A stretch of 64,000 nt of DNA from Lachnospiraceae bacterium XBB2008 (GTDB taxonomy: Bacteria; Bacillota; Clostridia; Lachnospirales; Lachnospiraceae), in contig FMVL01000004.1 in the NCBI GenBank assembly GCA_900102235.1, forward strand, positions 359,023 through 423,022, read 5' to 3'. A program made the position numbers and the translations under genes. A model generated the notes under the pieces. It did not search any database. It saw only the letters and a list, made by a program, of their open reading frames with translations, and was not told where the DNA came from. Below, in pieces: positions 41,034 to 50,701 of this stretch (the stretch's first letter is position 1; every line of letters begins with the position of its first letter).

Positions 41034-42565
41034 CAGAAGTTGAAATACAGGAACGTGCTCACTTCGGATAGCGAGAGCACACACCAAAGCCCGAGGGCTC
41101 CTATCAGTACCGCCGTTATCGCACGCGGCCGGATCTTCTTCGAGACCGTGTACGCATTCGGCGCCGCAAAGGTCATCACAAGTATCGCCAGCGTGAACAC
41201 TATCATCACGAGGTTATGAGCAAGTGCAAAGTTTACACTCGGAAGCCCGGAAAACTTGACCACATACCATAGTTCGTCTATCTGTACGAAAGCCTCGGCA
41301 AGCGCGTAGTTTACACTGCGCCATGTGCCGGTGAACATATTTCTGATGAGGGAGGCGGCTTCCGTGATGCTCGCCGCCCTGAAGAACACCCATGCAAAGC
41401 TCACATACACGAATGTTGCGATGTGCGAGAGAATGCGGAGTGCGCGGTTCGGGGTGGCCGTGCCGGTGTCAGGCACCGTTACGGAATTGTTACGGTTTGT
41501 AACATTTTTGTAATGGTGCCTGACACCGGTGCGGACTACGGCGTAGGCAACGCCGTGCAGCATTCCCCATAATACGAAGTTCCAGCCGGCGCCGTGCCAG
41601 AGACCGCTTAAGAAATACACGATCAGGATGTTCACGATCGTGCGTCTTTCCGATACTCTGCTCCCGCCCAGCGGAATATAGACATATCTGGTGAAGAATC
41701 TGGTCAGCGTCATATGCCATCTGCGCCAGAAATCAACGATATTATCTGCCTTATACGGTGAATCGAAGTTGAGCGGCAGATCAAAACCGAGCATTCCGGC
41801 AAGTCCCATAGCCATATCGCAGTATCCGCTGAAATCATAGTAGAGCTGGAGCGTATACCATATCATGACCAGGAAGCTGTCCAGGCCTCCGATCACAGCT
41901 ATCTGCGAATATCCGCTGTCTACGGCGCGGCCGAATGCATCGGCTATGAGCACCTTTTTGGCCAGTCCCAGAACAAAAAGCGTAAGCCCTCTGCCTATCC
42001 TCTCGGGATCTGCCTTTCGTCCGGCGATAGTTTCAAACTGCGGCATCATCTCGCGGCCCGATACTATGGGACCTGCGACCAGTTGGGGGAAGAAGGATAC
42101 GAACAGCGCATAATCAATGAATGCGGGCTTAGTCTCATCCCCTCTGTATATGTCGGCCAGATATCCTATCTGCTGGAAGGTAAAGAAGCTGATACCCAGA
42201 GGGAGCAGGATATTCCTCATCGGGATATCGGACCCGAACAGGGTGTTTATATTGCCGATTGTAAAATCCAGATATTTGAAATACCCCAGAAGAAGGAGGT
42301 TTAGGGTAACGCCTGTGATTAATATGCCGCGTCTTTTCGCCTTTTCATCAAATCTATCCATAAGAACGATTAAAACATAATTTACTCCTATGGAAATGAT
42401 CATGATGAGAAGATATGAAGGGCTGAAAAAGCCGTAAAACCAAAGGGAAAATCCGATCACCCAGATCTTGGCCGCCGTGCCGAGGTTCCGGGAGGCAAGT
42501 GCATAAAAACCGGTTATGCACATGGGGAAAAATATGAAAATAAAGATATATGAGTTAAACAGCAT
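41033..42565 (-). CDS. MBOAT O-acyltransferase, AlgI-like
   Basis: A 510-residue polytopic protein with LQLYYDFSGYCDMAMG, the NIVDFWRRWHMTLTRF block, TRYVYIPLGGSRV and the active-site His in FLSGLWHGAGWNF. It moves an acyl group across the membrane to a surface sugar together with the SGNH-like protein whose start overlaps its stop. Residues 347-367, in the loop after the catalytic region, are encoded by a palindromic element (NNSVTVPDTG and neighbours). The loop stays in frame, so the protein is probably active. Confidence 0.9.
   Translation of the reverse strand: MLFNSYIFIFIFFPMCITGFYALASRNLGTAAKIWVIGFSLWFYGFFSPSYLLIMIISIGVNYVLIVLMDRFDEKAKRRGILITGVTLNLLLLGYFKYLDFTIGNINTLFGSDIPMRNILLPLGISFFTFQQIGYLADIYRGDETKPAFIDYALFVSFFPQLVAGPIVSGREMMPQFETIAGRKADPERIGRGLTLFVLGLAKKVLIADAFGRAVDSGYSQIAVIGGLDSFLVMIWYTLQLYYDFSGYCDMAMGLAGMLGFDLPLNFDSPYKADNIVDFWRRWHMTLTRFFTRYVYIPLGGSRVSERRTIVNILIVYFLSGLWHGAGWNFVLWGMLHGVAYAVVRTGVRHHYKNVTNRNNSVTVPDTGTATPNRALRILSHIATFVYVSFAWVFFRAASITEAASLIRNMFTGTWRSVNYALAEAFVQIDELWYVVKFSGLPSVNFALAHNLVMIVFTLAILVMTFAAPNAYTVSKKIRPRAITAVLIGALGLWCVLSLSEVSTFLYFNF
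41463..41529. repeat. Palindromic element, copy 3, inside the MBOAT gene
   Basis: A 67-bp element with perfect 15-bp ends, CCGGTGTCAGGCACC and its complement. Its core, GTTACGGAATTGTTACGG, is identical to that of copy 1 at 3593. The inner arms pair with several G-U wobbles on the plus strand only. The host reads its left half in a different frame from copy 1 and its right half in the same frame. Confidence 0.85.
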
Positions 42566-42568
42566 AGG

Positions 42569-43387
42569 TTATTTCATGTAAAGAGTGTCTTTCAGGACCT
42601 CTTTGATGTGTTCGATAGCAACTGTATCTTTATACAGAATGTAGCCTCCGGAATCTGCCACACGGATCAGTCCGTGATCCTCCGGATCCGAATCCATGTC
42701 ACGCCCTTCGGGTACAACGAAATATGTCACGACTCCGATACCTCTCTCGGGCGATCTGGACAGGTCAAGCATCTTATCCCAGTCCAGGGTCTCTGCCAGT
42801 TCGTACGTCTCATAGTACTCATCGTAATAACCCCATACGGGTTCCACGGCTTCTCTACCGTACAGAAGGCATATCCCGGTGTCGTACTGGCGCAGATAGA
42901 ACAGCATCTCCAGAGGTACGCAGGCATAGACCTCCACGCCTTCTATCTCCTGAGTCATCTCATCCGCCAGTTCGCATACATACTGAGGTATATGGTAAGC
43001 GTTCTCGGCTCTTACGCTCTCCGCAGCCGAATAGGTAAACTTCCCGCAAAGCACGAGTACCGCGCATACTATCACTCCTCCGATGATCCTGTGCGCACTT
43101 ATGGCCCTGCACGCCGCATAAACAACCGTCACCGCGACGGGAATCATCCACAGGTTGCGGTAATATGTCCCGACAGCGTCTATCCCCAACACATATATCC
43201 TGTAATAAACGGGACACAGATATATGAGAAGCAGCAGAAGCGGCAGGTAGCACAGCAGAAACCGCGTTTTTTTGTTTTTCTCGGTAATGAACAGGTAAAT
43301 GAGCGCAGCTACATAAAGCACGAGCAAAAAGCCCGAACCGCGAAACTCCCATATGACTCTGAACACATCCTTAATATTGTCTACCAT
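42569..43387 (-). CDS. Membrane protein, possibly the C-terminal half of a split DUF6077-like protein
   Basis: A 272-residue protein: four to five membrane segments in the first 125 residues, then a soluble domain of about 145 residues. I cannot name a family for it alone. It starts 24 bp after the DUF6077-like gene, and the two together have the usual GT-C plan, a multi-membrane part followed by a soluble C-terminal domain. It may be a separated half of one ancestral protein. A GGGGATGGGA stretch lies a few bases before the ATG. The MBOAT gene follows after 3 bp. Confidence 0.68.
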   Translation of the reverse strand: MVDNIKDVFRVIWEFRGSGFLLVLYVAALIYLFITEKNKKTRFLLCYLPLLLLLIYLCPVYYRIYVLGIDAVGTYYRNLWMIPVAVTVVYAACRAISAHRIIGGVIVCAVLVLCGKFTYSAAESVRAENAYHIPQYVCELADEMTQEIEGVEVYACVPLEMLFYLRQYDTGICLLYGREAVEPVWGYYDEYYETYELAETLDWDKMLDLSRSPERGIGVVTYFVVPEGRDMDSDPEDHGLIRVADSGGYILYKDTVAIEHIKEVLKDTLYMK

Positions 43388-43411
43388 ACGTTCCCATCCC
43401 CGAAAAAGGCT

Positions 43412-44533
43412 CTACGACCTCCATCCAAAATAGGTGTAGTACAGATACAACAGCATATATACGAAGCCCGGAATGCAGCATAGGCACGAATACAATACCG
43501 GTCTCCATCTGATCTTGAATTTCCCCGGTCCGCGGCCGAGAACGGACATGATCACGCCGCCGGATACCTGTATCACGCAGGTAAGGACCACGGCCAGTGA
43601 ACTGAATATGCCCGCCGAAGCATTGATGATAGCCACAAGGATCCACGCACGCCGAATGTCCTTAAGTCCGGCATCTTCCGAACTCTCATATGTATATACG
43701 ACCCAGAGAACAAGGAATGTCATAGGCAAAAGCACGTTGGCCGCCACAGACTTGCCCTGCCATGTCCTGGCGATCAGGAAAGTCTCCGGCGTATACAAAG
43801 ACACCCTGCCGAACAGGATGAACACTTCGATAAACAGCACGAAGTATCCGGTCAGTTCCTTTTTATCCTTAAGGAGAAAAGCGCCTGTCTGTCCGTATAC
43901 GATCAGCGTGAGCGGAATGAAGACCACCGGAAGCACGCTGTGGCACAGCACGGTTGCGTGAATGTGCGAAACGGTCCCGACATATGCTATCCACATCGGG
44001 AATACAGCAAGCGCATGTCTCATGTCTATGGCGGCAGCCCGTCCGGTATAAGGATTCGATGAGTACATCGTGCCTTTTTGCTGGGCGATCAGGGACTGGA
44101 CCACGTAATACGCGTCATCGCCGTCAAATATCACCCTGGTAAGCGTAAGAACCAGGATGACTATCAGTACCGCGCCGGCAAGGATCCAGACCACAAGCTG
44201 CTCCCGTGAAGATACTATCCTTGCAAGAGCATTGTTAAGATTCCGTGCGGCTTCTTCAAGGAATCCGCTTTTCAGTGAACGGATCACGCCGAATACGCAT
44301 ATGGCCAGCATGATCGGCGTATAGATGTAAATTACATAATGGAAATTGGCATATTCGGTGAGCAGAAGGATCGGGACGGTCACGATCTCAAAGCTGACCA
44401 TCATCACCAGGAATCCGAATGCATACGCAAAAGGAAGAGAGCGCACTTTGAGCCCGCTCACTACAGCCATTCCCATGCAAAGGGGAGCGGCTGCAAATAA
44501 AAGTATGCACATAAGGATCTGTAAAATGATCAT
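43412..44533 (-). CDS. Polytopic membrane protein, DUF6077-like
   Basis: A 373-residue protein with about ten hydrophobic segments. The loop around RVIFDGDDAYYVVQSL, with adjacent acidic residues after a membrane segment, resembles the first extracytoplasmic loop of GT-C glycosyltransferases, where the catalytic Asp lies. The order and content fit DUF6077 proteins of Lachnospiraceae (from memory). It overlaps the DUF6020-like gene by an ATGA junction and ends in a membrane segment just before the 272-residue membrane protein. Probable role: use of a lipid-linked sugar outside the membrane (inference). Confidence 0.72.
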   Translation of the reverse strand: MIILQILMCILLFAAAPLCMGMAVVSGLKVRSLPFAYAFGFLVMMVSFEIVTVPILLLTEYANFHYVIYIYTPIMLAICVFGVIRSLKSGFLEEAARNLNNALARIVSSREQLVVWILAGAVLIVILVLTLTRVIFDGDDAYYVVQSLIAQQKGTMYSSNPYTGRAAAIDMRHALAVFPMWIAYVGTVSHIHATVLCHSVLPVVFIPLTLIVYGQTGAFLLKDKKELTGYFVLFIEVFILFGRVSLYTPETFLIARTWQGKSVAANVLLPMTFLVLWVVYTYESSEDAGLKDIRRAWILVAIINASAGIFSSLAVVLTCVIQVSGGVIMSVLGRGPGKFKIRWRPVLYSCLCCIPGFVYMLLYLYYTYFGWRS

Positions 44534-46260
44534 CTTTCGTCAGTCTCCGGACTATCCACGGAGGGAATCGTATCCTTCGAAGTCTCTTTATTCGGAATAA
44601 ACGGATATATGACCATCAGCATGTACGGATACATATACCGCACGAGCACGGCAGGACCGCACAGGATGGTCAGATAAACAAAGCCGGGTATGAGCAGGCT
44701 TGCGGCACCGGAACGATCCCGCCTTACCAGACATACATAAAGGAAAGCTGCCAGGATCCATACATACAACGCCGGTGAAAATATGCGCCTGAATACGGGG
44801 ACGGTTTCAAAAGCATTATCGCTGAACGCTTTCTCCAAAGCTTCCGTTAATCCCGGCAAAAACGACCGGTGTGTGACTTCAAAGCCGTACGGCATGGATC
44901 TCGTATCGGTATTCAGATATCCGAATCCTCCTCCGGTCCCGTAAATACGGTTCGCCGAAGTATCGCCCATATACCAGGCTCCCTCGGTCGTATAGAGCCA
45001 TGCATCAAAGCTGTCGCCCGGATATTCGGCGATTATCTTAAACCACGATTTAACAAAACATCTGATATCTTTCAGGTAGACCTGCTTTTTGACCTTATCT
45101 GCCAGATGCGGATCGTAAACATCCGTCACATCACCGCCCAGACACATTTCCAGATCCGTGCGCAGTTCTTCGGGAAGTTCATCCCTGTGCAGGCTGTAAG
45201 CCCTGGCCATCTGCTGTATGGGGATGGAGAGGGCTTCTCTCGGACTTCCGGACTCGGCATGGAGCGCTGCCTTAAGTCCACCGTTTACCAGACACCCTGC
45301 AAGGCATCCTGCCGCAAGCGTGAGCACGAGCGCCCTCTTGCGGGTTTTTCCCAGCATATATATCACTATGGTCGGTACGAGCGCATACAGCGCATTATTC
45401 CTGAATATGATCAGGGCAGCGGTCGCGATCGCCGTCTTGACCCACAGCCCACGTCCGAAGCACGTCTCTCCCTTAAGGATCCTTCGGACCAGAAGCAGTT
45501 CAATGAGCATCAGTCCCGAGAATATCACATCCTTGGTCGTAGAGACGGCCAGTATCCCGTTTACCGGGAAAAGTGCAAGAAACGCGCCGTATAAGATCAG
45601 CACCGGCTTGGATGTACCCAGCCTCCGGGCTTCTGCCAGCACCCATCCGCCCGTTATGCCCATAAACAGCATCTGGAGGACGGCATACAGAGCCATTCCC
45701 GCATTTATCCCGCCTACATTCCACATGAGCTTCATGCATCCGCCCATTATCAGGGTATGCAGTAGCGGATGATGAGTGGAATAAGGACCTGAGATAACCT
45801 GTCCGAGCTGTGTTTCCACATCATACGCAAATACCGCGGGGTAGTACGCCAGCCATATCGGGACCCAGCATGCGATGATCACGCAGGAAGCCGCAGCCCA
45901 GATACGTGGATCAACCGCAGTCCGAGCCGAAGTCCCTTCCGGAGCCTCGACCGCACGTCCCGCCCGGACCTCCCGGCCTGCCGCATGATCCCCTGCGATC
46001 TCTTTTCTCCGGGCACCGCGCTCTCTCGCGTACAGCAGCGCAAACATCAGTATATCCGCGACTATATCCCCGAAAAACAGGCTTAAGAGGATGCTTTTGA
46101 TCAGCCATCCGGATACGCCGCCGTAAACATCGAGCCTGAAACCCCAGATAAAGCTTATGCACAAGCAAAATCCGAACCCTTCCGATAACAGAAAGGTTCG
46201 GATAAAATCGGATCTGTCAGTATCAATCCAGTTCTTCAGACTGTTCAGTACTCTCTTCAT
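44530..46260 (-). CDS. Polytopic membrane protein, DUF6020-like
   Basis: A protein of about 576 residues with 11-13 membrane segments. The motif region [23 protein letters not shown] followed by [10 protein letters not shown] is what I remember of DUF6020 proteins, GT-C-like proteins common in Clostridia. The Asp after YPAVFAY and the HHP motif are in the position of the catalytic loop. The ATG at 46260 lies inside the end of the FAD oxidoreductase gene (38-bp overlap); an ATG at 46293 is less likely because its AAGGA is only two bases away. Its end overlaps the DUF6077-like gene. Confidence 0.75.
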   Translation of the reverse strand: MKRVLNSLKNWIDTDRSDFIRTFLLSEGFGFCLCISFIWGFRLDVYGGVSGWLIKSILLSLFFGDIVADILMFALLYARERGARRKEIAGDHAAGREVRAGRAVEAPEGTSARTAVDPRIWAAASCVIIACWVPIWLAYYPAVFAYDVETQLGQVISGPYSTHHPLLHTLIMGGCMKLMWNVGGINAGMALYAVLQMLFMGITGGWVLAEARRLGTSKPVLILYGAFLALFPVNGILAVSTTKDVIFSGLMLIELLLVRRILKGETCFGRGLWVKTAIATAALIIFRNNALYALVPTIVIYMLGKTRKRALVLTLAAGCLAGCLVNGGLKAALHAESGSPREALSIPIQQMARAYSLHRDELPEELRTDLEMCLGGDVTDVYDPHLADKVKKQVYLKDIRCFVKSWFKIIAEYPGDSFDAWLYTTEGAWYMGDTSANRIYGTGGGFGYLNTDTRSMPYGFEVTHRSFLPGLTEALEKAFSDNAFETVPVFRRIFSPALYVWILAAFLYVCLVRRDRSGAASLLIPGFVYLTILCGPAVLVRYMYPYMLMVIYPFIPNKETSKDTIPSVDSPETDER

Positions 46261-47797
46261 GATACTCTTCTTCTGTATTGACGCTCCATACATTGTCCTT
46301 GGAGGTCACACCGGAGAGGATGTTCTTAACCGCTTCGAAGGAAGTACACATACTGTGATCGATATTGTTATAACGATGCTGTCCGTTACGTCCGACGCAG
46401 TAGAGGTTGTCTATGCCCTTCAGATAATCTACGAGCTCATCTATGCGGTCATATGTATCAAAGTAAGCGGGATATGCTTTCTTAACACGCTCAACATGGG
46501 TATCGATCACGTCATCGGGCGAATCGATGAGTCCGATCTCAACCATTTCCTTAACGGCGAACTCGGAGAACTTATCATCCTCCATGGTCCAATACTCATC
46601 GCCCTCGTTTACGAAATACTCAAGGCCCACCCATACTGTATTCTCGATATCCTTGATCATATAAGGCGACCAGTTGTTGTAGATCTGGAAACGACCGAGC
46701 TTGACCTTGCGCTCCTGAACATATACCCAGCAGTCGGGAACGATGTTCGAAATGGTCTTGATATCGGTCTTGTTCACGAGATTTAACTTGGGAACCAGCA
46801 CACCCAGAGTCATGTAATCCCTGTAGGGAAGTCCTGCAGCGATCTCAGCGCAGTTCTTCGGCACATCGTTCATTCCGCATACGAGGTCTTTTAACGGCAT
46901 CGAGGAAATGATGATGTCACCGTCAAGTTCATGCTCCGTTCCGTCAGCCACATAGGTAAGTCCGGTCATGTGGTTATCCGCGTTCTTATGAACCCTGGTA
47001 ACCTGTGAGTTCATGAGGATCGTTCCGCCGAGCTTCTTGACCTCTTCGGCGGTCACGTCCCAGAGCTGGCCGGGACCGAGTTTGGGATATTTGAACTCTT
47101 CGATAAGAGAAGTATTGACCTTGCGGTTCTTGACCTTGAACAGACGGCCGAGGTAATCCTTGATGATACCGAAGATGGACAAGCCCTTGGTCCTCTGTTT
47201 TCCCCAGGAAGCATCGATCTCGCTGGGATGTCTGCCCCAGAGGTTCTCGGTATAGTACTCAAAGAACATGGCGTAGAGTTTCTTACCGAAATTGTTGATA
47301 TAGAGGTTCTCGAGATTGTCCTCGGGTCTCTTGTGGAAAACGGAAGCCATGTAAGAAAATCCGACCTTCATCGTAGTGATGAATCCGAAATTCTTGAATG
47401 TCTCCGGTTTGAGCGATATCGGATAATCGTAAAACTTCGAATCAAAAAGGATCCTGGATACGCGGTGCCTGGTGAGCATTACGCGGTCTTCCTTCTCGGG
47501 ATCGGGGCCGCCTTCCTTAACCGGCATCGGACGGTTCAGTTTGATGTCATCCCAGGTCGGTGAACCCTGAAGCGGGAGCATGTTGTCCCACCACTGATTG
47601 ACCTCCGGGATCTTGGAGAAAAATCTGTGGCCGCCCATATCCATACGGTTGCCCTTATACTCAACGGTCTTGGAGATGCCGCCGAATGAGGACGATTCCT
47701 CAAGCACAGTGACCTCATAGCCCTTATCGGCTTTCAAGAGTTCATATGCGGCGGTCAGACCGGCCGGGCCGGCACCTATGATCAAAACTTTACTCAT
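46223..47797 (-). CDS. FAD-dependent oxidoreductase, UDP-galactopyranose-mutase/amine-oxidase-like
   Basis: A 524-residue flavoprotein. The FAD-binding motif [16 protein letters not shown] opens the protein, [30 protein letters not shown] follows in two parts as in the UDP-galactopyranose mutase and protoporphyrinogen-oxidase-like group, and [13 protein letters not shown] is a further block of the same group. These enzymes act on sugar nucleotides or lipids. True mutases are shorter, about 370-390 residues, so this belongs to the longer, mostly uncharacterised branch. It lies 30 bp after the radical SAM gene. Confidence 0.83.
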   Translation of the reverse strand: MSKVLIIGAGPAGLTAAYELLKADKGYEVTVLEESSSFGGISKTVEYKGNRMDMGGHRFFSKIPEVNQWWDNMLPLQGSPTWDDIKLNRPMPVKEGGPDPEKEDRVMLTRHRVSRILFDSKFYDYPISLKPETFKNFGFITTMKVGFSYMASVFHKRPEDNLENLYINNFGKKLYAMFFEYYTENLWGRHPSEIDASWGKQRTKGLSIFGIIKDYLGRLFKVKNRKVNTSLIEEFKYPKLGPGQLWDVTAEEVKKLGGTILMNSQVTRVHKNADNHMTGLTYVADGTEHELDGDIIISSMPLKDLVCGMNDVPKNCAEIAAGLPYRDYMTLGVLVPKLNLVNKTDIKTISNIVPDCWVYVQERKVKLGRFQIYNNWSPYMIKDIENTVWVGLEYFVNEGDEYWTMEDDKFSEFAVKEMVEIGLIDSPDDVIDTHVERVKKAYPAYFDTYDRIDELVDYLKGIDNLYCVGRNGQHRYNNIDHSMCTSFEAVKNILSGVTSKDNVWSVNTEEEYHEESTEQSEELD

Positions 47798-47827
47798 ATC
47801 GGATGCGATCCTCCTTATGAATCGGAT

Positions 47828-48808
47828 TTATTTCTGGCTGAGAGACTGCTTGGCTCCGTGAAGCGTCTCGGAATGATTGAGTTCATCCTGAACCGCTACC
47901 ATGCGCAGGCCGGCATCTATGAAATCGCAGTGCTTGCAAAATGCATAGTTCTGGCGGCCGTGGCGCAGATCCTCTCTGAGCTTCTTATACTTCTCGGAAT
48001 TCCAGCCGGCTTTTACGCCAACCTCTCTGATGTCCGCAAGATCGGTCACCTCGAAGTTATCGCAGCAGCAGATGCCCATCTTGCCGTTGGGCATGATCCA
48101 CATATCGGTATAAGGCATGAGGCAGGTCTCGGTGATGACCTTCTCGGTAGCCTGCTTGTTCGGTGCGCTGCCCGCACGGTTCGTGAGCACTTCCTGCAGA
48201 TATCTCATCTGGATCAGGATCTCAACATCCTTGAATTCATCGGGATGAGCCTTTACGTAGTCATATATCTCCTGAATATTGTCATGGAGCTTCATGTCCA
48301 TGCAGTAGTTATTGATGATCAGCTGATTAACGTAGTTCTTGACTTCCTTGACCATATCCAGCGTAAGGATCAGGCCGTTGGTCGACATGAAGATGAATGC
48401 ATCCGGGAGTTTCTCTCTCGCATACTTGTGGAACTCCATGATACGGGTATCGAGCAGAGGCTCGTTATTACCGTAGAGTGTCAGGTGACCCTTATATCCC
48501 CAATCCGCAAGCTGATCTATGATCGAGTAGTACAGATCGTCATCGATCTTCATCAGCGGTCTCTTCTCGGCGTGAATGTTCGCGGTACAGAAAGCACAGG
48601 TCGAATTGCATCTGTTGATGGTCTCGATATTGACTACCAGCGGATACGGAGGTTCCTCGGAACTTAAGAAATACTCGATATACCGGTCCTGAAGCTTGCG
48701 TCTGCGTGCGAACTGAAGTTTAAGATAGGCATTGGATGACAGTGTCGGGAATCTCTTTCTCATCTCCCATCCGAATTTGCCCATGAAATTGTGTATTTTG
48801 ATAGACAT
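47828..48808 (-). CDS. Radical SAM/SPASM protein
   Basis: A 326-residue iron-sulfur enzyme. CNSTCAFC binds the radical SAM 4Fe-4S cluster (C-x3-C-x2-C). The C-terminal part has CLMPYTD, CCCD and CKHCD, a SPASM-like set for a further cluster. SPASM enzymes modify peptides, sugars or cofactors. Here the neighbours are membrane glycan enzymes, so a sugar or lipid substrate is plausible (inference). AGGAGA lies about seven bases before the ATG and a promoter-like TATACT about 50 bases upstream, so this is the first gene of the eight-gene operon. Confidence 0.88.
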   Translation of the reverse strand: MSIKIHNFMGKFGWEMRKRFPTLSSNAYLKLQFARRRKLQDRYIEYFLSSEEPPYPLVVNIETINRCNSTCAFCTANIHAEKRPLMKIDDDLYYSIIDQLADWGYKGHLTLYGNNEPLLDTRIMEFHKYAREKLPDAFIFMSTNGLILTLDMVKEVKNYVNQLIINNYCMDMKLHDNIQEIYDYVKAHPDEFKDVEILIQMRYLQEVLTNRAGSAPNKQATEKVITETCLMPYTDMWIMPNGKMGICCCDNFEVTDLADIREVGVKAGWNSEKYKKLREDLRHGRQNYAFCKHCDFIDAGLRMVAVQDELNHSETLHGAKQSLSQK

Positions 48809-48855
48809 GTTTACTCTCCTGATATATTGATCTGGTTTTGTTTCATACAGAGATT

Positions 48856-48861
48856 AGTATA
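48856..48861 (-). promoter_or_regulatory. Probable -10 element of the radical SAM operon
   Basis: TATACT on the minus strand, in the 77-base gap before the radical SAM gene. No good -35 element is seen 17 bases upstream, so the promoter is weak or needs an activator. Confidence 0.45.
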
Positions 48862-48885
48862 CCTCAAAACGGCGAGAAAGTACAC

Positions 48886-49968
48886 TTACCCAGTTTTGCG
48901 CACAAAGCGCGCATAAAGAGGTCTGCTCACAAGCCTGCAGACATATGTCCACACGAAACTTAGCGCGTACATCGCGATCGTCGCGCCGAAGAATACCGGT
49001 ATCATCCGGGAAGTCCCCGCCGCCTCCGATATGTCGAACCTGCTCCACAGTCCAATGAACATGAGCGGCATCGTATGCCATACGAATATCCCGAGCGAAC
49101 ATCCCGACACTGCGCTGATAATGCGTCCGGCCGTCTCGCTCTTAATGCTTATCCGTGTGAAAAAAAGTGTCAGCATGACAGCCGTGAACACGACCGTCAC
49201 GCATGAATAGTTCCACGCGCTCTCCGTCAGGCGGGAAAGTGCCGCGCTCAGAGCCGCACCGAGGATATACATGACCAGATAGAACCACGGAGAAAACCTG
49301 TCCCAGTAGTTCCTGTGCACACGCAACGCATATCCTATGCAGTAGCAGCATATGAAAAGCCCGATGTTAAACCCGTTCATATCACCCTGCCAGGTGACCG
49401 TGGATAAACCGTTAAGATTCACACCGCCCAGATCATTGGCAAAACTCACTGCGGTAGGCACCACGGAAAACAGTATGATCAGCACCCCGGCGGGAATCTT
49501 TTGTATAAAAGGAGAAATAAGAAGGAGCGTCACGAAAAGGCATACGAACCAGTTGTTCGGAATCACATATCCGCAGAATACGCGCACGGAAAAATCGTGC
49601 GTGATGAGCAGCGAATAGATCAGATACCCCGTGACTCTGTAAAAAGAGCAGGTGGCAAGCAGCCATACGGCCTTGCGCCACGGGATCATCGAAGATACGT
49701 CCCGATGCGGCCCCGAAGTAGCATCCGAAGATGAACGTGCCGTCATTTCACTTTTTCTTGCGGAAAAATATCCTGCGGAGATGATGAAAGCATCCACCGC
49801 ACAGATAGCAAGGGACTGCGTCATGCGTACAAAGATCTCGCATGCAACACCAACCCCCATCGTGCCCAGAGCACCGCCCATGTCGCGGTTATTGAAATGC
49901 AAAACGATGACCAGGAAGATGAGCAGAACGCGCTCCAAGTCCATGTTGTAGAGTCTTTTGTCAGTCAT
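48886..49968 (-). CDS. Acyltransferase 3 family membrane protein
   Basis: A 360-residue polytopic protein. The first helix, LERVLLIFLVIVLHFNN, has the conserved histidine position of acyltransferase 3 proteins, and nine to ten membrane segments follow. A 20-residue charged insertion (about 70-92, Ser- and Asp-containing) lies after the second segment. It overlaps the end of truA by 8 bp, so it is in the lac operon transcript. The target could be a surface glycan; nothing links it directly to lactose use. Confidence 0.85.
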   Translation of the reverse strand: MTDKRLYNMDLERVLLIFLVIVLHFNNRDMGGALGTMGVGVACEIFVRMTQSLAICAVDAFIISAGYFSARKSEMTARSSSDATSGPHRDVSSMIPWRKAVWLLATCSFYRVTGYLIYSLLITHDFSVRVFCGYVIPNNWFVCLFVTLLLISPFIQKIPAGVLIILFSVVPTAVSFANDLGGVNLNGLSTVTWQGDMNGFNIGLFICCYCIGYALRVHRNYWDRFSPWFYLVMYILGAALSAALSRLTESAWNYSCVTVVFTAVMLTLFFTRISIKSETAGRIISAVSGCSLGIFVWHTMPLMFIGLWSRFDISEAAGTSRMIPVFFGATIAMYALSFVWTYVCRLVSRPLYARFVRKTG

Positions 49969-50701
49969 AATCCACCTGCATCAGGCACAGTCCTTTGGGC
50001 GGCGCGGTAAATCCGGCCTGCGAGCGGTCACGCGCATCGATCAGTGCGGGGATCGAATCGGCATCGCGCTTACCCATGCCGACCTCCAGCAGAGTTCCCG
50101 TCATGATCCTGACCATGTGCTGCAAAAAGCCCGTCCCGTGAAATGTCAGATTGATATATCCGCCGCGTTCCGTGATGTCTATGGTATCGACTATGCGGAC
50201 CGTGGATTTCTTCATGTGTTTGTTATCGCAAAAAGACGCAAAATCATGCTTGCCCGTCATATGCGCAGCGGCACGCCTCATCGCATCAAGGTCGGGAGCC
50301 GTATCCAGACAGAGCACGAAGCGTCTGTTGAAAACAGGCTTGCCGGGACCGTAGTAACAGGTATAGCAATAGGTCTTGCCCACGGCATTGTATCTGGCAT
50401 GAAACCTGTCGGATGCGATACGCGTCTCCAGAACGCATATATCCTCGGGAAGATGATCGTTCATATATGCGGTGATCTCTTCCGGAGAAAGTGATGTCTC
50501 AAACCTTGCGTTGCATACCATACCTTTGGCATGAACGCCCGCATCGGTACGTCCCGATCCGAGGACTTCGACCTCAGATCCGACCATCTCCTTTAAATGA
50601 TATTCCATTTTGCCCTGGATGGTGTTATCCAGTCCGGGCTGATGTTCCCATCCCTTATAGCGTGTCCCGTCGTAGCACAGGATGAACTTGTAGTTATTCA
50701 T
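49961..50701 (-). CDS. truA: tRNA pseudouridine synthase A
   Basis: A 246-residue enzyme that converts uridines 38-40 of the tRNA anticodon arm to pseudouridine. The opening CYDGTRYKGW, the catalytic Asp D53 in GSGRTDAGVHA and FHARYNAVGKTY are all present. The ATG at 50701 overlaps the lacZ stop (TGATG), so translation depends on lacZ; a five-residue longer frame is less likely. A housekeeping tRNA enzyme in a sugar operon is unusual, and a second truA elsewhere would explain it. Confidence 0.93.
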   Translation of the reverse strand: MNNYKFILCYDGTRYKGWEHQPGLDNTIQGKMEYHLKEMVGSEVEVLGSGRTDAGVHAKGMVCNARFETSLSPEEITAYMNDHLPEDICVLETRIASDRFHARYNAVGKTYCYTCYYGPGKPVFNRRFVLCLDTAPDLDAMRRAAAHMTGKHDFASFCDNKHMKKSTVRIVDTIDITERGGYINLTFHGTGFLQHMVRIMTGTLLEVGMGKRDADSIPALIDARDRSQAGFTAPPKGLCLMQVDYD

